DNA of 21,529 nucleotides from an uncultured Shinella sp. (lineage in GTDB: Bacteria > Pseudomonadota > Alphaproteobacteria > Rhizobiales > Rhizobiaceae). The notes below the pieces were generated by a model. The model was not told the DNA's origin. It saw only the letters and a list, made by a program, of their open reading frames with translations, and made no database searches. Of the stretch, positions 1 through 9,188 are shown in pieces (positions within the stretch are counted from its first letter, which is position 1; each line of letters opens with the position of its first letter). The stretch covers positions 1 through 21,529 of the forward strand of contig CAMLOC010000002.1 of assembly GCA_946481465.1 (NCBI GenBank), given 5' to 3'. Both the position numbers and the translations under genes were made by a program.

Positions 1-28
1 CCGCGCCGCGAAGGCCGTTATGCCAGCA

Positions 29-505
29 TCAGATCTTCTTGCCCGTGGCCATGTTGTAGTCGACCACCATCGGGCTCGCGGTCTTGTTCTTCGCGTCGAA
101 GGCGGTGAACTTGAACTCGATCTTGGTGAAGTTGATCGAGATCGATTCGCTCGGACGGTCGCCGCCCGAGGAGACGCTGTAGCCCGAGATGAGCGAATCG
201 GTCAGCGTGTATTCGACATAGGTGTCGCCCGGGTCGCCGGTGTTGACGAGGTGGATTTCCACCTTCTTGCCCGCGGTGCCCGTCACCGATTCGGCGAACA
301 GGGCCGTCGAGGCGCTGTCGAGCATCTTGGTGATGACGACTTCGCTGACGCTCGGCTGGCTGGATTCGCGGTTCGTGGCGCCGCCCGTCGGGGTGGAGAT
401 GCCGCGGCCGACGCCGAACTGCAGGGACTGCACCTCGATCCACTTCGTGTGCTTCTCGTGCGTCGCTTCCCCGTCGATGCCTTCGTATTTCAAATAGACT
501 GCCAT
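29..505 (-). CDS. hcp: Hcp, T6SS inner-tube protein
   Basis: A 158-residue Hcp, the ring-forming protein that stacks into the secreted T6SS tube and can carry effectors in its lumen. The N-terminus MAVYLKYEGIDGEAT, the following KWIEVQS and GVGRGIS segments and the C-terminal half with EFKFTAFDAKN and DYNMATGKK match the Hcp family, and the length is normal for a plain Hcp with no toxin extension. The frame stays open upstream to 670, but the ATG at 503-505 is preceded 6 bases away by AAGGGAG (complement of 512-518), which fixes the start. It lies 73 bases downstream of clpV on the same strand, so it is probably cotranscribed with clpV, possibly with extra initiation. Function is known from the family; cotranscription is inferred. 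Confidence 0.96.
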   Translation of the reverse strand: MAVYLKYEGIDGEATHEKHTKWIEVQSLQFGVGRGISTPTGGATNRESSQPSVSEVVITKMLDSASTALFAESVTGTAGKKVEIHLVNTGDPGDTYVEYTLTDSLISGYSVSSGGDRPSESISINFTKIEFKFTAFDAKNKTASPMVVDYNMATGKKI

Positions 506-578
506 AGTTAGCTCCCTTGGTATCCTGGTGAGATGTTGTCGATGCACCGGGGCGGTCATGGCCCTCCCGGCATTGCCT

Positions 579-3293
<2,715 letters not shown>

Positions 3294-3339
3294 AACAGCC
3301 CCCCAGCTCTTGCCACGCCAGACGCCCGGGAAAACCGTG

Positions 3340-3425
3340 CTTCAGCGCAAAAGGATGATTAGAATCAATTCTCGTAAGACAAAACGGTTACCAACTCTAA
3401 AACCTAGTACGCGTAAAAGTCTACC
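3340..3425 (-). promoter_or_regulatory. AT-richer putative promoter/operator region of clpV-hcp
   Basis: The gap between the STAS stop and the clpV start is clearly AT-richer than anything else nearby. It contains a 12-base palindrome, AGAATCAATTCT (3361-3372; arms AGAAT/ATTCT), on which a regulator could sit. On the minus strand a TTGGTA hexamer about 18 bases ahead of AATTGA is a weak sigma-70 candidate. No convincing consensus promoter is seen, so this is a regional call resting on composition, position and the palindrome. Confidence 0.35.
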
Positions 3426-3437
3426 ACCGTCTTCTTC

Positions 3438-3767
3438 TCACCCGGAGAGTGCGGCGTCGACATTCGGATAGATTGGAAACAGCCTTAAGAAACCGCTCAT
3501 CTCGAAGACCAGGCGAATGCGGCTGTTGAGGCCGGCCAGCGCCATGCCGCCGCCCGCCGCGCGGATCTTCTTGGCCGCGGACAGGAAGGCGGAAAGCCCG
3601 GTGCTGCTGATATAGTCGAGATTTGTCAGGTCTATGACGAGGTTGACGTCGCCCCGGTCGATGACGGCGGAAAGATGCCTGTCGAAGACGGGAGAGGTCT
3701 GGCTGTCGATCCTGCCGCTGGGAGAAACGACGAGCTTGCCTCCCTGCCGGGCTTCGGCGATGTTCAT
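3438..3767 (-). CDS. STAS-domain protein (anti-anti-sigma factor type, RsbV/SpoIIAA-like)
   Basis: A 109-residue single STAS domain. Members act as phospho-switchable partners of RsbW-type kinases. The signature VIDLTNLDYISSTGLSAF (44-61) places Ser55, just before TGL, at the position phosphorylated in RsbV/SpoIIAA. The C-terminal MSGFLRLFPIYPNVDAAL is also typical of the family. The frame is open much further upstream, but the ATG at 3765-3767 has a GAGG about 11 bases before it and gives a normal domain length. It is divergent from the SpoIIE/HATPase gene, its likely kinase partner, and is the first gene of a possible STAS-clpV-hcp unit. Whether it controls a sigma factor or acts directly on T6SS assembly cannot be told from sequence; no sigma-factor gene is in the window. 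Confidence 0.88.
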   Translation of the reverse strand: MNIAEARQGGKLVVSPSGRIDSQTSPVFDRHLSAVIDRGDVNLVIDLTNLDYISSTGLSAFLSAAKKIRAAGGGMALAGLNSRIRLVFEMSGFLRLFPIYPNVDAALSG

Positions 3768-3899
3768 GATGATATTGACCTCGGGCTTAGTGTTGATCAC
3801 TCTGGCGCTTCGCCGGACGGCGTCGGATGCGGGCGATGATTTCAGAAAGTTGCACGACTTGCCAGAACGTTTTTTGACACTTTTCGGTGCGCCGGCGTG
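3768..3899. promoter_or_regulatory. Divergent intergenic region between STAS and SpoIIE/HATPase genes
   Basis: This 132-base gap separates two divergently read regulatory genes and must hold initiation signals for at least one direction if they are separately transcribed. A TTGACA occurs on the plus strand (3874-3879) but the expected -10 position falls on the start codons, so it is not a convincing promoter. A GC/GG pair resembling sigma-54 elements (3850-3863) has spacing two bases too short. No clear promoter can be assigned; the call rests on gene arrangement. Confidence 0.3.
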
Positions 3900-4920
3900 A
3901 TGCGGGAAAACCGGGTTTCCGACACCGCGCTCGTGGCGCATCTGCGCGCCTCGCTCCTGCCGCAGCGTTTTCCCGTGCGCCGCGAGGCCGAACTGGAGGG
4001 CGGGGCGGGCGAAGCGGGCGACGCCGTCTCCTTCCACGATCACCATTGGCCGGCGCCCTCGGTGCTTTCTGCCAGCGCCGTGCGGGTGGCGGGCGGCGAT
4101 ATCGCCGCGGCCCTGCGCGCGGCCGGCATCCGCCAGCTGCTGCGCGCCCTCGTTTCCACGGCGGGGAGCGCGCGCGAGGCGCTGGCGGCGCTGGCGGAGC
4201 GGGTCGACACGACCGGCCTCGACATCGGCCTCCTCGTCCTCGACGTGGTCACTGGCCGGGCGTCGGGCGCGGCCTGCGGCAAGGCTGCGGCGATCCTTCC
4301 CCGGGCGGACGGCGCCGGCGAGGCGGTCCTTGCGGCCGGCGATATCCTCTGGCTTTCGGCCGGCGACGTCGCCGCGCTCCCTTCCGGCGCGGCTGCCCCG
4401 CTGGAGGGCATCGGCGCGCTGGTGCGCGGCCGGGTCGATCGCGAGCGGTCGGGCGCGGCCTGCGCGCTGCTGTTCAAGGCGCGCGGCCGGCTTGCGCGGG
4501 AAACCGCCTTTACCATCGGCAACACCCATGGCGACATCCAGGTGGCGGCGGAGAAGGTGCGGCGCTTCCTGGAGATGCACGGCGCCGGCGAGGCCGACGT
4601 CACCGGCATCGACGTGGCGCTCGACGAGATTCTCACCAATGTGGTGAACTACGGCTTCGAGGACGGCGAGGCGCACGAGATCGTCCTCGCCCTGTCGATT
4701 ACGGCGGGCCTCCTGACGATCGAGGTGCAGGACGACGGGCGACCCGCTCGGCATTCCCGTGCCCGATATCGAGGCGGACCTGGAGAGCCGGCAGATCGGC
4801 GGGCTCGGCATGCATTTCGTGCGCACGCTGCTTGACAGGGTCACCTACAGCCGCCGTAATGGCTGGAACGTGTTGAAACTGGAAAAGCACCTCGTCGAAG
4901 AGGCGGAGAAGGCCCTGTGA
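3900..4920 (+). pseudogene. Degenerate SpoIIE-like phosphatase fused to RsbW-type HATPase, frameshifted
   Basis: A two-domain regulator. Residues about 38-193 resemble a SpoIIE/PP2C domain, but expected metal-binding motifs look replaced: VRVAGGD at 61-67 where GDVSGKG is usual, SAG at 153-155 where TDG is usual, and SG at 184-185 where the final Asp pair is usual. Residues about 205 onward are an RsbW-type GHKL ATPase with N-box DEILTNVVN (E243, N247) and G1 start QDDGR (277-281). After base 4740 the reading frame is wrong: this frame ends at 4835 (311 residues), while the ATPase clearly continues one frame over from 4741 with DPLGIPVPDIEADLESRQ, GGLGMHFVRTLLDR and a stop at 4918-4920. The junction lacks the Pro-Phe expected in the usual DDGRPFDP motif, consistent with an 8-base deletion. 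The old stop overlaps the PAAR start as GTGA. ATG 3900 is chosen; GTG 3897 is an alternative. A base-calling error is also possible. Confidence 0.82.
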
Positions 4921-5297
4921 ACGCCGCACGCATGGGAGACATGGTCAAGCAGGACGCGCCGCATTGCCATGCGCCGATCCACCCTGCCGCGCTCGTGCCG
5001 ACGCCCGTGCCGCATCCCGCCCTGCCGCTCGCCATCATCGGCGGCCTGCCGACCGTGATGATCGGCAACATGCCGGCCGCGCGCGTGACGGACATGACCA
5101 TCCTCTGCTCGCTGCCCACCTGCGTGCCGGGCGGGCCGGGCATGATCTCCAAGGGCTCCTCCACCGTTCTGATCGGCGGCCTGCCGGCCGCCAGGGTCAA
5201 CGACCTGACGCTGCACGCGGTCTGCGTGGCGCCGATCCCCAGCCCCGTCGGCAAGATCCTGCCGCCCGGCTGCCCGACCGTGATGATCGGCGGCTGA
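4917..5297 (+). CDS. PAAR-motif spike-tip protein
   Basis: A 126-residue PAAR protein, expected to cap the VgrG spike and sharpen the T6SS tip. Two MPAAR/LPAAR motifs (52-56 and 89-93) and three copies of a TVMIGG-like strand (about 46, 83 and 121) give the repeated beta structure. His and Cys residues (H16, H18, C64, C69, H100, C103, C119) could supply zinc ligands. There is no C-terminal toxin domain, so it is a bare tip. The GTG start at 4917 overlaps the stop of the preceding frame (GTGA) and has GGAGAAGG just upstream; an in-frame ATG at 4932 has no ribosome site and is less likely. It is the only obvious secreted component on the plus strand; no vgrG is nearby in this window. Confidence 0.9.
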   Translation: MNAARMGDMVKQDAPHCHAPIHPAALVPTPVPHPALPLAIIGGLPTVMIGNMPAARVTDMTILCSLPTCVPGGPGMISKGSSTVLIGGLPAARVNDLTLHAVCVAPIPSPVGKILPPGCPTVMIGG

Positions 5298-5298
5298 G

Positions 5299-6378
5299 GT
5301 GCGGCTTTCCCATTTCGAGAGGCTGCGGCCGGTCTGCCCGCTCTGCCGCCTGAACGGGCTGGAGGGTCGGCTGCGGCTCACCACCGTGGAGGCGGAGGCG
5401 GGGGACGATGTGGCGAGCGGCATCCTGTCCTGCGAACTGTGCGGCTCGGAATTCCCCATCCTCGACGGCATGCCGGTCATCGTGCCGGAGGTGCGCCGCT
5501 TCGTGCAGGACAACCTCTTCTACCTGATGGCCCGCAGCGACCTGACGCCGGCCGTCGAGAGCCTTTTGGGCGACGCGGCGGGGCCGGGCAGCGGCCTGGA
5601 ATCGATCCGCCAGCACGTCTCCTCCTATGCCTGGGACCATTGGGGGGACCGCGATCCCGTCGCCCCCGCGCCGGTGCCGGGCGGCGGCGTTCCGGGCGCG
5701 GTCTCGCGCAACCTCGCCCAGGCCCTCGACATGCTGGAGGGCGACCTGCCCGACGGCCCGGTGCTCGACATCGGCTGCGCGGCGGGGCGCACGGTCACGG
5801 ATGCGGCCGAGCGGCTCGGCCGCGACGTGCTCGGCATCGATCTTTCCGTGCCGCTGGCGCGCTGCGGCCGGCAGGCGGTGGTCGGCGGGCGCATCGACTA
5901 CGGCCTGCGCCGCGTCGGCCTCGTCTACGACCGGCGGTCCTACGCCCTCGGCCATGCGGCGGGCTCGCGCGGCGACGTCTGGCTCTGCGATGCGCTGGCG
6001 CTGCCGTTTTCGGCCGGCACCTTCGCGCTCGCCATCGGCATGAACGTCGTCGACTGCATGCGCGATCCGCGCGCCGGGCTCGTCGAGATCAGCCGCGTGC
6101 TCGCCGACGACGGCCGGGCGGTGCTGTCCGTGCCGTTCGACTGGGCGGGGCAGGTGACGCCGGTGGAGGCCTGGCTGGGCGGCCATTCGCAGCGCTCCGT
6201 CCATGCCGGCAGCCCCGAGGCCATCCTGGACCTCCTCCTGTCCGAAGGGCCGCTTGCGGCCGGCACGCTGCGGCGCGCCGGCGTGCCGGCGGAGGCGCCC
6301 TGGCACGTAAGGTTGCACGATCGTTCCTGCATGTATTATTCCGCTTACCTGGTGGCCGCGCGCAAGACGGTGGGGTAA
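5299..6378 (+). CDS. Zinc-ribbon (Trm112-like) class I SAM methyltransferase
   Basis: A 359-residue cytoplasmic protein. The N-terminal 65 residues carry CPLC (13-16) and CELCG (45-49), a four-cysteine zinc ribbon, followed by FPILDGMPVIVPE as in Trm112-like domains. The rest is a Rossmann-fold class I methyltransferase with motif I VLDIGCAAGRT (155-165), an acidic post-I GIDLS (179-183), and LPFSAGTFALAIGMNVVD followed by an RVLADDGRAVLSVPF strand. The GTG start is one base after the PAAR stop (TGAgGTG), so translation is probably coupled to the tip gene. The substrate is unknown. Its position between PAAR and FHA suggests modification of a T6SS component or cargo, but that is inference; it could also be a housekeeping-like enzyme carried along. 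Confidence 0.85.
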   Translation: MRLSHFERLRPVCPLCRLNGLEGRLRLTTVEAEAGDDVASGILSCELCGSEFPILDGMPVIVPEVRRFVQDNLFYLMARSDLTPAVESLLGDAAGPGSGLESIRQHVSSYAWDHWGDRDPVAPAPVPGGGVPGAVSRNLAQALDMLEGDLPDGPVLDIGCAAGRTVTDAAERLGRDVLGIDLSVPLARCGRQAVVGGRIDYGLRRVGLVYDRRSYALGHAAGSRGDVWLCDALALPFSAGTFALAIGMNVVDCMRDPRAGLVEISRVLADDGRAVLSVPFDWAGQVTPVEAWLGGHSQRSVHAGSPEAILDLLLSEGPLAAGTLRRAGVPAEAPWHVRLHDRSCMYYSAYLVAARKTVG

Positions 6379-6450
6379 CATCCGCGCATGCCAGCGATTC
6401 CGTGATTCTTGGATCAGGCGGAAAATCCGGATCGTCAGCGGGGGTGGACA

Positions 6451-7215
6451 ATGCGATTGCGACTTGTACTCAAGGGGCCGGAGCGGCTGATGGCCGGCCT
6501 GCGGGAGAAGACCGTCGAGACGGGCGCCGTCGTCATCGGGCGCTCCGCCGAGGCCGACTGGGTGCTCGCCGATCCCGAGCGCATCGTCTCCAAGCGCCAT
6601 TGCCGCATCGAGCGGCAGGCCGGCGGCTTCCTCCTCACCGACATGTCCACCAACGGCGTCCTGGTCAACGGCGTGCCCCTGGCGCGCGAGGCCTCCCGCA
6701 TGCTGGTCGACAGGGACGTGCTGACGCTCGGCGACGCGGTCATCGCGGTTGCGGTCGAGACGGAGGCGCCGGCCGTGGCGGTTGAAGCCGGCCGCGCCGT
6801 TCCGGCCGCCGGCGCCGACGATCCCTTCGCCGAAGGCCCGTTCGGCTTCGACGACCTTGCCGAGCAGGCCGTCAAGGTCGCCATCCTGCCGGACGCGGGG
6901 CCGGAGAATGCTCGGGACAAGGTTGAAGTTCTACAGGATTGGTGGATTCCCGACGCGGCAAGCCGGCATGGCGAGCCGAATCCTGTGGATATCTCCGGGG
7001 GCATGGGCAATGCCTCGAATGCAAATACCAATGCGGCGGGCGAGACGGTAGCCTCGTCCGGGGCGGAAGCGAATCTCGTTGCAGCGGCAATAGGGCTGGA
7101 TGCGGCGACGGTCGCAAAGGCTGTTGAAGCGTCGATGTCGGTCTTGTCTGTGGACGAAAAACGTAGGTTCGAGGAGCGGTTGCACGATCTTCTTCGCAAG
7201 GAGAAGGCAGGTTGA
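6451..7215 (+). CDS. fha: FHA-domain T6SS protein (Fha/TagH/ImpI-type)
   Basis: A 254-residue protein with an N-terminal FHA domain (about 5-102): GRSAEADWVL (29-38), SKRHCRI (47-53) and STNGVLVNG (67-75) are the phosphothreonine-binding signatures. In known T6SSs such proteins bind the kinase-phosphorylated partner and promote TssL/TssM assembly. The remaining 150 residues are poorly conserved in appearance, with an Asn-rich stretch GNASNANTN near 189-197 and a short helical end; DNA after about 6905 is visibly less GC-rich than the first part of the gene. ATG 6451 is chosen because the FHA fold begins there and GGGGTGG precedes it; a TTG at 6409 would add 14 unlikely residues. Its stop overlaps the tssJ start (TTGA). 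The likely kinase partner is at 20742-21512. Confidence 0.9.
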   Translation: MRLRLVLKGPERLMAGLREKTVETGAVVIGRSAEADWVLADPERIVSKRHCRIERQAGGFLLTDMSTNGVLVNGVPLAREASRMLVDRDVLTLGDAVIAVAVETEAPAVAVEAGRAVPAAGADDPFAEGPFGFDDLAEQAVKVAILPDAGPENARDKVEVLQDWWIPDAASRHGEPNPVDISGGMGNASNANTNAAGETVASSGAEANLVAAAIGLDAATVAKAVEASMSVLSVDEKRRFEERLHDLLRKEKAG

Positions 7216-7772
7216 CGACTGGACTTCATCCGGTGCGGTGGCGGCTGGCCGGGTTGCGCGCGGTGTTCGCGCGCCCTTTCGCCCTTCTGTGCCTGGGTCT
7301 TGTCGCCGTTTCGCTCACGGGCTGCGGCATGTTCGGCGACAAGAAGCCGCCGCCGAAGGAGATCGAGATCAAGCCGGCGCCGGTCGATGCCAGCCTCGAC
7401 GTCATCGCGGTCGCCTCGCCCCTCGTCAATCCGGGGCCGGACGGCATGCCGCAGCCGGTGGTGATGCGGCTCTACCAGTTGAACGGCGAGACGGCATTCG
7501 CCAATGCCAGCTTCCGCCAGCTCTGGGAGACGGACGCCGAGACGCTGGGGCCCACCATGCTGGGCAAGACGGAGCTTTATTTCGCACCCGGTGAGGTGCA
7601 GCGGGTCAAGGCGAACCTGATCGAGGGAACCACGATTATTGCCGTGGTGGTCGGGTTTCGCAATTTCGAGGAGGCCAAGTGGCGGGCCATGGTCGGGCTC
7701 CAGGGGGACAAGAAGTTCAAGCTCAAGGCGGAGCTGAAGACGCTGTCCATCGAACTGGGGCCGCAGGACTGA
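7212..7772 (+). CDS. tssJ: TssJ, T6SS outer-membrane lipoprotein
   Basis: A lipoprotein of up to 186 residues. A hydrophobic signal (about 20-37) ends in a lipobox LTGC with Cys38 as the lipidation site, and Gly39 after it is compatible with outer-membrane sorting. The mature part has the TssJ beta-sandwich sequence style (VVMRLYQLNGETAFANASF, LYFAPGEVQRVKANL, IIAVVVGFRNFEEAKWRA). TssJ anchors the periplasmic part of TssM to the outer membrane. The TTG start at 7212 overlaps the FHA stop and has AAGGAG eight bases upstream (7198-7203); in-frame GTG codons at 7233 and 7263 would give a more usual signal-peptide length and remain possible. Confidence 0.92.
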   Translation: MTTGLHPVRWRLAGLRAVFARPFALLCLGLVAVSLTGCGMFGDKKPPPKEIEIKPAPVDASLDVIAVASPLVNPGPDGMPQPVVMRLYQLNGETAFANASFRQLWETDAETLGPTMLGKTELYFAPGEVQRVKANLIEGTTIIAVVVGFRNFEEAKWRAMVGLQGDKKFKLKAELKTLSIELGPQD

Positions 7773-7846
7773 GCACGTCGGGGCGTGGCGGCAAGGCCGG
7801 TGCGACGCGGGCAGGGCCCGCGCCGCCGGCGTAAGGAAGGGTGTGG

Positions 7847-9178
7847 ATGTCGTTCGATGACAAGGTGATCTGGTCGGAGGGGATGTTTATCCGTGCCCAG
7901 CACTTCCAGCAGGAAGCGCGCCATGTCGAGCGCCAGCTGAGGGCCCGCACCCGGGCGCTCGTCCCCTATGGCTGGGGCCTGACCGAACTGCGCCTCAACC
8001 GCGAGCTCCTGTCGATCGGCCAGTTCGCCGTCGAGCGGGCGGCCGGCGTGTTTCCCGACGGAACGCCCTTCTCGCTGCCCGACGACGGCGTGCGCCTGCC
8101 GCCGCTGATGCTGGGCGAGAACGTGCGCAACGCCGTCATCTACCTCACCTTGCCGCTGACGGAGCCGGGCGGGCGCGAGGTGGCGGATGCCGAGGCCGAG
8201 CTGACCACGCGCTACACGCTCGCCGAGGTCGACGTGGCGGACGCCAACAGTTCCGATCTTTCCGCCGCGCCGATCAATGTCGGCAAGCTGCGCCTGCGCT
8301 ACGGGCTGGAGACGAGCGACCGCAGCGGCCTCGTCGGCATCGGCCTTGCGCGCATCGTGGAGGTGCGCAGCGACAATTCCGTCGTGCTCGACGAGAGCTA
8401 CGTGCCGCCGGCGATGGATTGCGCGGTCTCGCCCATCCTCTCCGGCCTCCTGACGGAGATCGTCGGCCTCACCAACCATCGCGGCGAGGCGATCGCCTCG
8501 CGCCTTGCCGGCACCAATGTCGGCACGGCCGCCGAGATCACCGACCTGATGATGCTGCAGACGATCAACCGCTGGCAGCCCGTCTTCACCCACATGGCCT
8601 CGGCCGCCTTCGTGCATCCCGAGCGGCTGTTCGTGGCGATGATCGGCCTTGCCGGCGAGCTGGCCACCTTCACCGCCGCCGGCCACCGGCCGCGCCCCTT
8701 CCCGCTCTACGACCACGAGCGCCTGCAGCTGTCCTTCGCGCCCGTCGCAGCGGCCGTGCGCCAGGCGCTCAACGCCGTGCTGGAGCGCAGCGCCATCACC
8801 ATCCCGCTCATCGAACACCGCTACGGCATCCGCGTCGCCGATGTGCCGGACCGCTCGATCTACGGCAAGTATTCCTTCATCCTGGCGGCCAAGGCCGACA
8901 TGCCGGCCGACGCGCTGGTGCGCCGGCTGGTCGGCCAGATCAAGATCGGCGCGGCCGAGCAGATCACCGAACTCGTCAATGCGGCGCTTCCCGGCATCAT
9001 GCTGCGCGCCCTGCCGGTCGCCCCGCGCCAGATCCCCTATCACACGGGCAAGGCCTATTTCGAACTCGACCGCTCCAGCCCCAACTGGAAGCAGGTGGCG
9101 GCCGGCACCGGGCTTGCGATCCACGTCGCCGGCGATTTCCCGGCGCTCGAGCTCGACCTTTGGGCCGTGAAGGACTGA
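7847..9178 (+). CDS. tssK: TssK, T6SS baseplate connector
   Basis: A 443-residue TssK, the trimeric cytoplasmic protein linking the TssF/TssG wedge to the TssL-TssM membrane complex. The start MSFDDKVIWSEGMFIRAQHF with FQQEARHVE is the strongly conserved family N-terminus, and IPYHTGKAYFELDR near the end belongs to the C-terminal membrane-complex-binding region. Full length for the family. ATG 7847 has AAGGAAGG (7833-7840) at good spacing; a GTG two codons earlier is rejected. A 74-base gap separates it from tssJ, and tssL starts 10 bases after its stop. Confidence 0.96.
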   Translation: MSFDDKVIWSEGMFIRAQHFQQEARHVERQLRARTRALVPYGWGLTELRLNRELLSIGQFAVERAAGVFPDGTPFSLPDDGVRLPPLMLGENVRNAVIYLTLPLTEPGGREVADAEAELTTRYTLAEVDVADANSSDLSAAPINVGKLRLRYGLETSDRSGLVGIGLARIVEVRSDNSVVLDESYVPPAMDCAVSPILSGLLTEIVGLTNHRGEAIASRLAGTNVGTAAEITDLMMLQTINRWQPVFTHMASAAFVHPERLFVAMIGLAGELATFTAAGHRPRPFPLYDHERLQLSFAPVAAAVRQALNAVLERSAITIPLIEHRYGIRVADVPDRSIYGKYSFILAAKADMPADALVRRLVGQIKIGAAEQITELVNAALPGIMLRALPVAPRQIPYHTGKAYFELDRSSPNWKQVAAGTGLAIHVAGDFPALELDLWAVKD

Positions 9179-9188
9179 GGAGGCGGGC

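Noticed and set aside
1..28. Possible gene or terminator at the left edge
   Set aside because: Only 28 bases lie beyond the hcp stop and no hairpin or reading frame can be supported.
3850..3863. Sigma-54-like TTGCAC/TTGC element
   Set aside because: Spacing between the GG/GC-type elements is two bases short on either strand, which sigma-54 does not tolerate.
3874..3879. TTGACA as a promoter for the SpoIIE/HATPase gene
   Set aside because: The -10 position falls on the start codons and reads GTGATG, so it does not fit unless the real start is further downstream.
3768..4844. Upstream extension of the STAS frame (open to 4844)
   Set aside because: It is antisense to the SpoIIE/HATPase gene and low-complexity; the ATG at 3767 with GAGG gives the normal STAS length.
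4917..5297. PAAR protein as a toxin-bearing effector
   Set aside because: The protein ends with the PAAR-repeat region and no C-terminal domain follows.
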